Positions 10,641 to 18,817 of a stretch of DNA of 46,812 bases are shown here, piece after piece. Made by a program: the position numbers and the translations under genes. Origin of the DNA: Micromonospora okii (lineage in GTDB: Bacteria; Actinomycetota; Actinomycetes; Mycobacteriales; Micromonosporaceae); NCBI RefSeq assembly GCF_020884795.1, contig NZ_BBZF01000030.1:1-46812 (forward strand), in the 5' to 3' direction. The notes under the pieces were generated by a model, which ran no database searches, was not told where the DNA came from, and worked only from the letters and a program-made list of their open reading frames with translations. Numbering within the stretch: the first letter of the stretch is position 1; each line of letters opens with the position of its first letter.

Positions 10641-10994
10641 GTGCGGAACCTCGTTCGGTGGGATCGGGAGTTCCACGTATGGCAGTACGTTGTGAGCTAT
10701 TCACAGCTACTTCTGCGGAGCGTCGACGTGCCCGGATTCGAGACGCGGATCGATGTGTTGTTCAGTCATGTCTACTTCATGCACTTGGCACCAACTCTGA
10801 GTCGACTTCACATCGATCTGGCTCCCGATGACTGGGGTGATTGCGGGGTCGAGCTGCCTCGCGAGGTAAAGCCTTTATGGTACGTAATCAATGGGGGCGA
10901 GGCGTACCTGTGCGCCACTCATTGTAAGTGGCATGAAGATCAAGGAGGCGCTCACTCTCCATCTAAATTTGGTCCTCTGCGGGGCGTGGAATAA
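10641..10994 (+). CDS. Probable immunity protein for the RHS toxin
   Basis: A 117-residue soluble protein that starts with GTG two bases after the RHS stop. The Shine-Dalgarno GGAGG (10630-10634) lies inside the last RHS codons, so the two genes are translationally linked. It has no signal peptide or membrane segment, and it is rich in Trp, His and Cys in its second half (WYVINGGEAYLCATHCKW). I do not recognise a named family. Its position directly behind a polymorphic toxin tip, its size and its low GC (about 48-52% in sampled lines, against about 70% in the shell) are what one expects of a cognate immunity protein that neutralises the toxin in the cytoplasm. The role is inferred from context only. 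Confidence 0.72.
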   Translation: MRNLVRWDREFHVWQYVVSYSQLLLRSVDVPGFETRIDVLFSHVYFMHLAPTLSRLHIDLAPDDWGDCGVELPREVKPLWYVINGGEAYLCATHCKWHEDQGGAHSPSKFGPLRGVE

Positions 10995-11160
10995 GCCCTT
11001 CGGAGTGCATGTGGCGACTCTGGATGCGTCCCATTCTGTCGCTTGGGCTCCTTCGTCATTTCCTAGGCTGAGAGGTGTATCGAACCTGGCGGGGCACCTG
11101 ATCCATCGATGTAAGTTGTTCACTCGGAGAAAGTGTGGCTAGGTGGCTGGAGGATTAGCT

Positions 11161-13551
11161 ATGGGTAAGGCTGGTAAATCCGTATCGAGATTCTCTTTGG
11201 TGATGGTATTGGTACTGTCGGGAAGCTTGACACTGCTGCGGTCGGGGGTGCCGGCGTACGCGGACGCCGCTGGCAAGGGTGGTGACTTCGTACCGGTCAA
11301 CGCCGTGCTCCTGGACACCCGTAACGGCACCGGTGGTGTCACCGGTGTCCGGGGTGCCAACAGCGTCACGGCGGTGAACGCCCTGGGTGTCGGCAGCATC
11401 CCGGCTACCGGCGTCAGTGCGCTGATGGTCGACGTGACGACGATCAGCCCGACCGCCAACACGTCACTGACCGTCTACCCGGACCAGACGACGCGGCCTA
11501 CCGCCACGTCGCTGAGTGCCTCGACGGGGGAGACCCTGTCCAACTCGGCAGTGGTGAAGGTTGGCGCGAACGGCAAGCTCGCCATCCACAACCAGGCTGG
11601 GAACGTGCACATCAAGCTCGACGTGCAGGGTTACTTCACCGCCACCACGGGGAGCGCGGGATCCGGGTTCGTGGCGGTCAAGCACATGCAGGTCTTTCCT
11701 TTTCCATTGCGACCGAAGCCGTGCTTTCCCAAGGACGAGTGCCCGCCCCCGCCTGCGATAGCCAACGGTGCCACAGTCGCCGTCGACCTGTCCCCGGCTA
11801 CCTTCCCAATTGTTGCGGTTCCGAGCACCGCCAAAGCAGTGTTGCTGGATGTGGCCGTTGCCCGCGCCACCGCATCCGGCACGCTGACCGTCGGAGTCAA
11901 CACGGCTTCCTCCACGACCGTTGACTACCGGCCTGGCGCTACTTCCATGGCGATGAGCGTCAGGCTCAAGGGTGATGGAAGTAGAAGCATCAACATCACG
12001 AACCAGGGGTCCGCCGTCGACGTCACCATCTCGGTCCAGGGCTACTTCACCGACCAACCGACGACCGGAGCGGGCTTGCGCCCGATCTCGGCTGGCCGGG
12101 TGCTCGACACCCGTGTCGGCAGCAATGTGCCGATAGCCGCTAATGGCGGCATCTCGGTCGGCGTCGGCGGCAGCAATGGGCTGCCTACCCGGGGCGTCGC
12201 AGCCGTGGTGCTGAACGTGACCGCCGTCAGTCCGACCGCAACCGGGCTCCTTCACGTGGGACCGGGCTGGTTTGGTGCTCCTGAGACGTTGCCGCCGCGG
12301 GGAACGTCGCTACACTTCAACTCCGGTCAAGGTCCTCGTTCCAGCCTCGTGGTAGCCATGGTCGATGGTGAGGGCCGGGTCTCCATCGGGAACGACTCCG
12401 ATGGAACGGTCCATCTCGTGGTCGATGTCCAGGGCTGGTTCGCCGATCCGGTGACGCCCCTGCCGGTCGCCACGTACTCCAAGAGCGTCGCCCTTCAGGC
12501 GCAGCCGGCGGGCACCGCCAACGGAACCGTCGAGTACGCCTACGTCAACAACCTGGGGCAGTTGCGAATCGGGCACCAGGCCGACCCGAACGACTTCTCC
12601 GGCGTTCAGTGGACGGTCGTCTCCGGCCTGGAGTCGTTCACCGGCCAGCCGGCGCTCCACCAGCCCGGCGGCAAACCGGTACAGGTCAGCGCACAGCACA
12701 CCAGCGGCACCATCTGGGGCGGCGGTCAGACCGCTGCGGGTGCGGCGACCTGGGACCCGCTGACGGACTTTGGCGGGTCGATGGCGGGGACGCCGACGGC
12801 GACGACAGTGGCCGACGGCACCGGCGTGCTGTTCGACGTCGACATCGACGGCCGACTCTGGCACTACCGTCAGTCCGGCACCGGTCCTTCCTGGAAGAGC
12901 CTCGGCAACGCGGGTCTCGTCGGTAAGGTCACGGCGGAGCGAATCGAAGTGGGTCTCCGGATCATCGGGACCACCGCGACGGGCGCTGTCAAGACCGCCG
13001 TTTACACCAACGACGGCGGTCTGTCGACGTGGACGGACCTGGGTGGCACCGTGGCGGGAACGCCGGCTGCGGTTGTCTACCCGGGCTACCGTACGGCGAT
13101 CTTCGCCCGTGCCTCCGACGGCTCGGTCGTCAGCAAGCGGCAGGACGCTGCCGGGGTCTGGTCGACCGTCTGGGAGGCCGTCGGCGCGCAGGTCGCTGCT
13201 GGCCCGCCGGCCGCGATCCTCGACCCGGTGCTGGGCCGGACGGCGGTCGTGGTCCGTGGGGCCGACAACGAAATCTACCGGGTCTTCGAGACTGCCCCTG
13301 GCTCCGGTGCCTGGGGGAACTGGGAGGCGATCAACTCGGGGTTCAGCGATCCGGCCGCCACGGATCCAACGGTCGCGCTGCTCAGCAATGGCAGCGGTAG
13401 CAGTTGGATGATCGTCTATCGGAATGTCAACGACGCCACCCGGGTGTACGACCGGCAGATCCTCCCCTCGCTGAAGACCGCATCACCAGCGACCGAGGCG
13501 CCGGCGAACGTCCGGTTCCAGGCCCACACCCTGCCGGCCCCGCCGGCCTGA
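11161..13551 (+). CDS. Secreted protein with three GYF-type modules and a beta-propeller
   Basis: A 796-residue exported protein. The ATG at 11161 has a GGAGG seven bases upstream, a better start than the GTG at 11143. A signal peptide covers about residues 1-36 (basic start, hydrophobic core, PAYADA cleavage area). Three related modules of about 125-130 residues follow, each opening with a LLDTR- or VLDTR-like strand and closing with a VQGYF or VQGWF motif (ends near nucleotides 11640, 12050 and 12440). The second is interrupted by a short Pro/Cys insert. From about residue 440 to 770 there is a repeated-blade region with Trp and Gly patterns like PLL-type (tectonin-like) lectin propellers. 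It probably binds wall or foreign sugars outside the cell. It lies behind the toxin/immunity pair after a 166-bp gap, so it may be separately transcribed. Its exact role is not known. Confidence 0.85.
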   Translation: MGKAGKSVSRFSLVMVLVLSGSLTLLRSGVPAYADAAGKGGDFVPVNAVLLDTRNGTGGVTGVRGANSVTAVNALGVGSIPATGVSALMVDVTTISPTANTSLTVYPDQTTRPTATSLSASTGETLSNSAVVKVGANGKLAIHNQAGNVHIKLDVQGYFTATTGSAGSGFVAVKHMQVFPFPLRPKPCFPKDECPPPPAIANGATVAVDLSPATFPIVAVPSTAKAVLLDVAVARATASGTLTVGVNTASSTTVDYRPGATSMAMSVRLKGDGSRSINITNQGSAVDVTISVQGYFTDQPTTGAGLRPISAGRVLDTRVGSNVPIAANGGISVGVGGSNGLPTRGVAAVVLNVTAVSPTATGLLHVGPGWFGAPETLPPRGTSLHFNSGQGPRSSLVVAMVDGEGRVSIGNDSDGTVHLVVDVQGWFADPVTPLPVATYSKSVALQAQPAGTANGTVEYAYVNNLGQLRIGHQADPNDFSGVQWTVVSGLESFTGQPALHQPGGKPVQVSAQHTSGTIWGGGQTAAGAATWDPLTDFGGSMAGTPTATTVADGTGVLFDVDIDGRLWHYRQSGTGPSWKSLGNAGLVGKVTAERIEVGLRIIGTTATGAVKTAVYTNDGGLSTWTDLGGTVAGTPAAVVYPGYRTAIFARASDGSVVSKRQDAAGVWSTVWEAVGAQVAAGPPAAILDPVLGRTAVVVRGADNEIYRVFETAPGSGAWGNWEAINSGFSDPAATDPTVALLSNGSGSSWMIVYRNVNDATRVYDRQILPSLKTASPATEAPANVRFQAHTLPAPPA

Positions 13552-13570
13552 GCTCGGCGCACCGTCCTGC

Positions 13571-13607
13571 ACCCGGGGTCTCCATCCGTGTGACGGAGGC
13601 CCCGGGT
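13571..13607 (+). terminator. Hairpin terminator after the propeller gene
   Basis: Stem of 13 base pairs with one G-T wobble (13571-13583 with 13595-13607) and an 11-base loop, starting 20 bases after the stop at 13551. There is no T-run, which is usual for actinomycete terminators. Confidence 0.7.
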
Positions 13608-14051
13608 ACATGGCCAGGCAGTTGTACGGCAGGAGAGTAAGCGCCGGACGGTCTGAGCCGGTCGGCGTACGGGGCTGCGGAAACGACGGAGTTCGGTGAA
13701 ACTGGGACCAAGGCCTCTTCCGCTCGCGCGGGATCGAGGCCCGGGCGGACGGCCGGGGTGCCGCACCCACCCCGGCCGTCCTGCTCCATCCCGGTGCCGC
13801 CCCCGCCCCGGCGATAGAGGCGCAGGCAGCCCCGAACTGGCGCGGTGACATGCGGCCCCGCGCCGCCGCAGGCCACCGGCCCGATGCGCCGCGTGGTGTC
13901 GGCCGGGAACGTCCACAGCCCGACCCAGATCGCGTTCCTGCCGTCACCTCCAAGGGATGAATGGGAGGAATGTTCGGTCTTCTCCTGCTCCGCGTGCTTA
14001 CGGTGAATCCAACGCCGGCCACGCGTGGCGTACCGGAGAGGGGACCGACCC
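13608..14051. other. Intergenic stretch with a perfect inverted repeat
   Basis: No convincing gene on either strand; the open frames here lack homology to anything I know and lack good starts. It contains a perfect 14-bp inverted repeat (13747-13760 with 13768-13781, seven-base loop), which would fold into a strong hairpin and may be a second terminator or a protein-binding palindrome. The last 20 bases carry the ribosome binding site of the next gene. Confidence 0.5.
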
Positions 14052-15008
14052 ATGCCAGTGCCCAGCCGACTCCCCGGCCAGCAGCCCGGCGCGCCCGTGG
14101 GGTCTGCCGCGCCGGTCCGGCGGACCCCGCGGGGGGTGGCCCGGCGGCCCGCCCCCGACCTCGACGCCTACCGGGCCGCCGTGGCGGAGCTGCTGGTCGA
14201 GGTCGGCGCGCTCGCCGACGCGGAGTCGGCCGGGGCTCGGCAGGTGCTGCTCGACCAGCGGTTGCGCGAGCCGGAGATCGCCTCGGTGCTCCACGCCACC
14301 GGCCAGGGGTTCATCGGTGCCCGGGAGACGCTGCTGCTCGAGATCGCCCGCTACCGGCCCCACGCGCGCGGCCCCGCCGCCGACCTGACCGCCCTGGTCC
14401 GGATCTACCTGCTCTCCCGCATCGACGTGATGTGGTGGCGCGACACCGCCCCCTTCATGACCGACGCGCAGGTCGACGCCAGCACCGAACTGGTCGACCT
14501 GGAGTGGCTGCGCCGCCGGGAGCTGCTCCGCTTCCGCTACCAGGAGCAGCCCGCCACCGTGCTCGGCCGGGGCGTGCGGGCCGTGCGCCGCCGGCTCCTG
14601 CCCGACGCCCGGCCGCGCACCGCCGGGCTGAGGTTCCGTCGGGCCCGGCGGGAGGTGGTCGGCCTGCTCAACGACGTCGGCCGCGAGTTCGCCCGGCTCG
14701 CCCCGCCCGGCACCCCGCCGCTGTGGGTGACCAGCCTGGTCCGCAGCGCCGAGCACCAGCACCGGCTGCGCCGCCTCGGCTACGCGGCGATGGTGCCCAG
14801 CGGCCACTGCCTCGGGTACGCCGTCGACGTGGAGATGGCCTGGTTCGAGCGGTTCGGCGTGCGCGAGGCGCTGGCGGAGCTGCTGCTGGCCCGGCAGCGC
14901 CGTGGCGAGGTCAACGTCGTCGACGAGGGACAGACCTGGCACCTGTGCCTCGCGCCCGCCGCCCGGGCCCGGTTCCGCCGGGCGTACGAGGCCGAGATGG
15001 GGGTCTGA
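14052..15008 (+). CDS. DUF5715 family protein, M15 peptidase-like
   Basis: A 318-residue protein. The ATG at 14052 follows GGAGAGGGG (14035-14043), which fixes the start. The family assignment (DUF5715) is from memory. The C-terminal third resembles the M15 (VanY/D-Ala-D-Ala peptidase) fold: a segment of the type S-G-H-x2-G-x-A-x-D with His252 and Asp259, and a later Trp-His with His297. These could form the His/Asp/His zinc triad. The usual catalytic Glu three residues before the second His is Gln294 here; Glu292 lies two residues further away. The N-terminal two thirds are helical and charged. I see no signal peptide or membrane segment, which is odd for a wall enzyme. It is likely monocistronic. 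Function unproven; a peptidoglycan-related or degenerate peptidase role is inference. Confidence 0.85.
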   Translation: MPVPSRLPGQQPGAPVGSAAPVRRTPRGVARRPAPDLDAYRAAVAELLVEVGALADAESAGARQVLLDQRLREPEIASVLHATGQGFIGARETLLLEIARYRPHARGPAADLTALVRIYLLSRIDVMWWRDTAPFMTDAQVDASTELVDLEWLRRRELLRFRYQEQPATVLGRGVRAVRRRLLPDARPRTAGLRFRRARREVVGLLNDVGREFARLAPPGTPPLWVTSLVRSAEHQHRLRRLGYAAMVPSGHCLGYAVDVEMAWFERFGVREALAELLLARQRRGEVNVVDEGQTWHLCLAPAARARFRRAYEAEMGV

Positions 15009-15073
15009 GCCGGCCGCGGTGGGAAGAACCCCGGCCGACGCACGGCCACGACCACGGTGGACCGCCCGCCTGG

Positions 15074-15099
15074 TTGACTCTCACACCGTGTCAGGGCCG
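15074..15099 (+). promoter_or_regulatory. Likely MerR operator/promoter
   Basis: TTGACT at 15074-15079 runs into a dyad centred on ACACCGTGT (about 15078-15095), 20 bases before the ATG of the MerR gene. MerR-family regulators bind such dyads inside over-long promoter spacers, so this is probably the autoregulatory site. The -10 element is not clear. Confidence 0.45.
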
Positions 15100-15114
15100 A
15101 ACGTGTGGGGGGCC

Positions 15115-15936
15115 ATGTTCACCATCGGAGACTTCGCCAGACTCGGTCGGGTGTCAGTACGGATGCTGCGTCACTACGACAGCATCGGGCTGCTCCGTCC
15201 GGCCGCCGTCGACCAGCGCAGTGGGTACCGGTTCTACCGTGCCGAGCAGCTTCACCGGCTCAACCGGGTGATTGCCCTCAAGGAACTGGGGCTCACCCTC
15301 GGGCAGGTGCGGGTGATCGTCGACGACGCCGTCGACGTCGCCGAACTGCGCGGGATGCTGCGGCTGCGCCGGTCCGAGCTGGAGGCGCGGCTCGCCGCCG
15401 ACACCGCGCGGCTGGCCGGGGTCGAGGCGCGGCTCCGTATGATCGAGACGGAGGGTCGAATGACCAGCCAGGACGTCGTACTCAAGGAACTGCCCCCGGT
15501 CCGCGTCGCGGAGCTGACGGCGGTCGCCCGCAGCTATCAGACCCCGGACATCTCGCCGGTGATCCAGCCGCTCTACCCCGAGCTGCACCGCCGCCTCGGC
15601 GAGGCCCGCATCACCCCCTCCGGCCCCGGCCTGGCATGGTACGAGCCGGCGGGGGAGGAGGCCGTGCTGGTGCACGCCGGGGTGGTCGTCGCCGCCGAGG
15701 CCGGGTCGGCCCGGGAGTTCGCGATTGTCGACCTGCCGGCCGTGCCGGCTGCGGCGACGATCATCCACCACGGGCCGATGGACGAGGTGGAACGCAGCAT
15801 GCAGGCCCTCGCCGCCTGGATCGAGGAGAACGGCTGGCACGCCGACGGGTTCGCCCGCGAGCTGTACGTCGCCTACAGCGCCGAGGACCCGGCCAACGGT
15901 GTGACCGAACTCCAGCTCCCGGTGGTCCGGCGCTGA
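15115..15936 (+). CDS. MerR family regulator with GyrI-like effector domain
   Basis: A 273-residue transcription factor. The N-terminus is a typical MerR winged helix: TIGDFARLGRVSVRMLRHYD, then a GLL..A..D..GYR.Y segment and a long coiled-coil dimerisation helix (about residues 75-120). The rest (about 125-273) is a GyrI/BmrR-type small-molecule binding domain beginning at the VVLKELPPVRVAEL segment. The ATG at 15115 has a G-rich Shine-Dalgarno (15107-15112). Members of this group sense lipophilic or cationic drugs and activate their own gene or an efflux gene by untwisting the promoter. No obvious efflux target is adjacent, since the next gene is a sugar kinase, so autoregulation or a distant target is likely. 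The ligand cannot be told from sequence. Confidence 0.93.
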   Translation: MFTIGDFARLGRVSVRMLRHYDSIGLLRPAAVDQRSGYRFYRAEQLHRLNRVIALKELGLTLGQVRVIVDDAVDVAELRGMLRLRRSELEARLAADTARLAGVEARLRMIETEGRMTSQDVVLKELPPVRVAELTAVARSYQTPDISPVIQPLYPELHRRLGEARITPSGPGLAWYEPAGEEAVLVHAGVVVAAEAGSAREFAIVDLPAVPAAATIIHHGPMDEVERSMQALAAWIEENGWHADGFARELYVAYSAEDPANGVTELQLPVVRR

Positions 15937-15941
15937 CCGGG

Positions 15942-15974
15942 CGGGGCGGGCCGTCGGCTCGGCGGCCCGCCCCG
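15942..15974 (+). terminator. Hairpin terminator after merR gene
   Basis: Perfect 12-bp stem (15942-15953 with 15963-15974), nine-base loop, beginning six bases after the stop codon at 15936. Confidence 0.65.
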
Positions 15975-16046
15975 GCGTACCGGCGTGGGACGCCGCCTTC
16001 CCGCGAGGGCGGGAGTGGCCGGATCTCGCCGGGGTACTGACCGGAC

Positions 16047-16979
16047 ATGGTGGAGCTGGACGCGATCGTGGTCGGGCAGGTGGCCCGGGACCTGGTCCTA
16101 CTGGTGGACGAGGTGCCGGGCCCCTCCGGCACCGCCCCCGTGCGGCGGAGGCGGGAACTGCTCGGCGGCAAGGGCGCCAACCAGGCGGTCGGGCTGGCCC
16201 AGCTCGGCGCGCGGCCGGGCCTGCTCGGCGTGGTCGGCGACGACGAGGTCGGCGAGCGGCTGCTGGCCCAGGCCCGTGCCGACGGCGTGGAGGTCGACGC
16301 CGTGCTGCGCCGCGCCGGCACCCCCACCGGGCTGATCGTCGACCTGGTCGACGCGCGGGCCCGCTGGCGGTACGTCGAGGACCTGCCCGAGCCGACGCTG
16401 CTGACCGAGGCGGACGTCACCGGCGCGGCCGACGCGCTGCGCGCCGCGCGGGCGGTGCTCGTGCAGCTCCAACAGCCTCCGACGGCGGCCCTCGCGGCGG
16501 CCCGGATCGGCCGCGAGGCCGGCCGGCTCGTGGTGCTCGACGGCGCGCCCGCCGACGACGACACCGCCGACGAGCTGCTCGCCAGCGCCGACGTGCTCCG
16601 GGCCGACGACAGGGAGGCGGGGCTGATCGTCGGCGACCCGCCGAAGGACGCCGAGGCCGGGCTGCGCGCCGCCCGCGAGCTGCGCGACCGGGGGCCGGCG
16701 TTGGTCGCGGTCGAGGTCTCCGGCGAGGGCAACGCGTTCGCCTGGCCCGGCGGTGAGCTGTTCGTGCCGCTGAGCGAGACCCGCACCGTGGACACCACCG
16801 GCGCCGGCGACGCCTTCGTCGCCGCGCTCACCGTCGGCCTGCTGCGCGACGAGCCGCGCGAGCGGATCGCCCGGTACGCCGTCGCGGCGGCCGGGGCCAC
16901 CGTCGGCCACCCCGGCGGCCGTCCCGCTCTGACCCCGGAGGCGATCGAGGAGCAGCTCGCCCGCCTCCCGGCGCGCTGA
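16047..16979 (+). CDS. PfkB/ribokinase-family carbohydrate kinase
   Basis: A 310-residue cytoplasmic kinase that transfers phosphate from ATP to a sugar or nucleoside hydroxyl. The first PfkB signature is LGGKGANQA (about residues 38-46) and the second is DTTGAGDAF (about 250-258), which holds the catalytic Asp and the anion hole. Length is normal for ribokinase-like enzymes. The N-terminal GGKGANQA form fits ribokinase better than fructokinase, but the true substrate cannot be assigned. The ATG at 16047 has only a weak G-rich tract upstream. No transporter or pathway partner is adjacent; the following genes are convergent. Confidence 0.9.
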   Translation: MVELDAIVVGQVARDLVLLVDEVPGPSGTAPVRRRRELLGGKGANQAVGLAQLGARPGLLGVVGDDEVGERLLAQARADGVEVDAVLRRAGTPTGLIVDLVDARARWRYVEDLPEPTLLTEADVTGAADALRAARAVLVQLQQPPTAALAAARIGREAGRLVVLDGAPADDDTADELLASADVLRADDREAGLIVGDPPKDAEAGLRAARELRDRGPALVAVEVSGEGNAFAWPGGELFVPLSETRTVDTTGAGDAFVAALTVGLLRDEPRERIARYAVAAAGATVGHPGGRPALTPEAIEEQLARLPAR

Positions 16980-17030
16980 TCCGCGCCTGAGACGGATCAG
17001 CCAGCGGCCCCACGGCGTCACCGGCGGTGT

Positions 17031-17381
17031 TCACTGCACGAGCAGGAAGACCAGCGAAGCTGCGGCCAGCGCCAGGTAGCCGGCGGGAACGGCAATGTTG
17101 TGGTGTACGCGGGCGCGCAGGTGCGCGGCGACCGCTCCGATGAAGAACAGCACCAGACCGGCCGCCGCGGCGACGCCGATGGGCCGCAGCCCCAGCAATG
17201 CGAGAACCAGTCCGACCGCCCCGGCCGCTTTGAGGGTGCCCAACAGTGGCAGCCAGGAGGGTGGGACACCGACTTCAGCGGAGTTCGCCAGGACGAACTG
17301 GGCTCGTGCGAAGTCAGCGACCGCGACACCGAGGTTCGCGGCGATCGTCAGGAGGATCACGACTGCGCCTACAGTTTGCAT
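17031..17381 (-). CDS. DoxX-like small membrane protein
   Basis: A 116-residue protein with four predicted membrane segments: an N-terminal helix starting at MQTVGAVVILL, a helix after a PSWLPLLGTLKAAGAVG loop, a helix around GVAAAAGLVLFFIGAVAAH, and a C-terminal helix ending in VFLLVQ. The LGTLKAAGAVGLVLALLG pattern is typical of the DoxX-like (DUF4267/DoxX_2) families. The ATG at 17381 follows AAGGA in the correct orientation. It is the second gene of a two-gene unit, 10 bases behind the ABM-like gene. DoxX-type proteins often travel with redox or stress enzymes, but the biochemical role is not established. Control by the divergent LysR protein is likely. Confidence 0.85.
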   Translation of the reverse strand: MQTVGAVVILLTIAANLGVAVADFARAQFVLANSAEVGVPPSWLPLLGTLKAAGAVGLVLALLGLRPIGVAAAAGLVLFFIGAVAAHLRARVHHNIAVPAGYLALAAASLVFLLVQ

Positions 17382-17391
17382 GCCGGTTCCT

Positions 17392-17697
17392 TCACCCGAA
17401 CATGCGGTAGTCGCCGAGAATCTCCACCTGTTGAGGCGTCGGGGCCGCTCCGACGGCCCATTTCGCCACGGTGGCTTGCAGGCGCCGAGCGGCCGCCATG
17501 CCTGGTAACGGGTTCTCCACGCCCTCTGCCAGCTCGAGAAGGGCGATGAACTCGGTGGTGCCGGCACGGCGCAGATAGGCGTACCGGACGCCGTCGGGCT
17601 CCTCGGCCCGCACGGCGGCGAAGGCGGCTTCGACCGCTTCGACGACGTCGGTGACGCCCTCGTCAGCGAGTTCGTAGCGGATCATCAGAACAGGCAT
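17392..17697 (-). CDS. Small ABM-like (dimeric alpha/beta barrel) protein
   Basis: A 101-residue protein, predicted cytoplasmic, starting at an ATG with GGAG six bases upstream. A central region about RYAYLRRAGTTEFIALLEL and a helix with GMAAARRLQATVAKW look like the dimeric ferredoxin-like barrel of antibiotic biosynthesis monooxygenase-type and related proteins. I see no cofactor motif, as is normal for that fold. It leads the operon with the DoxX-like gene and is divergent from the LysR gene, so it is the most likely LysR target. Specific substrate unknown; the ABM label is tentative. Confidence 0.75.
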   Translation of the reverse strand: MPVLMIRYELADEGVTDVVEAVEAAFAAVRAEEPDGVRYAYLRRAGTTEFIALLELAEGVENPLPGMAAARRLQATVAKWAVGAAPTPQQVEILGDYRMFG

Positions 17698-17799
17698 GAC
17701 TACTCCGTGGTGGGGATGTCTGCGAACGGGGTTTCCGCTGTCTCCAGCTCACCGCAGTGCCCAGCGCACGTCCAATACCTGAATCTATAACCTGTCGGC
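17698..17799. promoter_or_regulatory. Divergent LysR promoter region
   Basis: The 102 bases between the ABM-like gene and the LysR gene hold a local AT-rich patch. TATAAC at 17786-17791 lies eight bases before the LysR ATG, which suggests a leaderless LysR transcript. A LysR box of the T-N11-A type is not clear enough to call. Confidence 0.4.
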
Positions 17800-18696
17800 A
17801 TGGATGTGGACACCCGGTTGCTGCGTTACTTCGTCGCCGTCGCGGCCGAAGGCAACCTCACCCGTGCTGCGCACCGGCTCCTGGTGTCCCAGCCCGCGCT
17901 CACGAAGCAGATCAAGCAGCTTGAGGCGCTGCTGGGCGTCACGCTGTTCGTGCGGTCCCGGGCCGGGATGGCGCTGACCGAGCCGGGTCGGACGCTGGCG
18001 CAGCGCGCGCCGGCGGTGCTCGCCGCAGTGGACGAGGCAGTACGGGGGACGAAGGGCACTGCCAGCCGGGTTGCCCGTGTCCTGCGGGTCGGGTTCCTGC
18101 CCAGTGCCACGAATGAGGCGACCTCCCACATCGTCGCCGCCTTCACGGACCGTCGGCCCGGCTGGCGCGTCGAGATGCGCCAGGCGAGCTGGTCGGATCC
18201 ATCCGGCGGGCTTGCCGGCGGCGAGGTCAACGTCGCCCTGGTCCGGTTGCCGTTTCCCGGTCAGGACCGGCTGCGGATCGAGGTGCTGCTCACCGAACCC
18301 CGCTGTGTCGCGCTCCCCTCCGCGCATCCCTTCGCCAACCGCGACCGGATCGCCTTCCGGGAACTGCGGGACGAGCCGTTCGTGGCGGCCCGACCCGAGC
18401 CGGGCTGGTGGCGCGACTACTGGCTGGCCACCGACGAACGTGAGGGCCACCCGGTCCGTGTCGGCGCCGTCACGGATCAGCCCGACGAGTGGCTCAACGC
18501 GGTCGCGAACGGCTACGGCATCGCACTGGCGCCGGCCTCCGCCGCGTGCTTCTATGCCCGTCCCGGCGTCGTCTACCGGGCGGTGCTGGGCGTCAGCCCG
18601 ACCCAGATCGGTGTGGCGTGGACACCCTCAGCCGACGGCGACCCGGCCATCCGTGACTTCATCCGCTGCTGCATGGACAACCGCCCCCTGCACTGA
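17800..18696 (+). CDS. LysR family transcriptional regulator
   Basis: A 298-residue regulator. The N-terminal winged helix-turn-helix is standard: LLRYFVAVAAEGNLTRAAHR, SQPALTKQIKQLEALLG, LFVRSRAGMALTEPG (residues about 6-62). A linker helix is followed by the two-lobed effector domain, from RVLRVGFLPSATNE to the end. Start ATG at 17800 with no Shine-Dalgarno but a close -10, so probably leaderless. It is divergent from the ABM-like/DoxX-like pair, the classic LysR arrangement in which the regulator controls the neighbouring operon and itself. The inducer is unknown. Confidence 0.93.
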   Translation: MDVDTRLLRYFVAVAAEGNLTRAAHRLLVSQPALTKQIKQLEALLGVTLFVRSRAGMALTEPGRTLAQRAPAVLAAVDEAVRGTKGTASRVARVLRVGFLPSATNEATSHIVAAFTDRRPGWRVEMRQASWSDPSGGLAGGEVNVALVRLPFPGQDRLRIEVLLTEPRCVALPSAHPFANRDRIAFRELRDEPFVAARPEPGWWRDYWLATDEREGHPVRVGAVTDQPDEWLNAVANGYGIALAPASAACFYARPGVVYRAVLGVSPTQIGVAWTPSADGDPAIRDFIRCCMDNRPLH

Positions 18697-18817
18697 CGAG
18701 GGGACCAGTTGACTTCAGACGGTGGCGTCCCGGCCCGTGGGGATGTCTCGACCTGTCGGGTTTCGCCGCGGACTGCCCGGGCCGCGTCCCGCCTCCGCCC
18801 GCCGCCGACGCGACGGC

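Noticed and set aside
10891..11142. Possible second small gene after the immunity gene
   Set aside because: Overlaps the immunity gene in another frame, has no good ribosome site and no recognisable motif.
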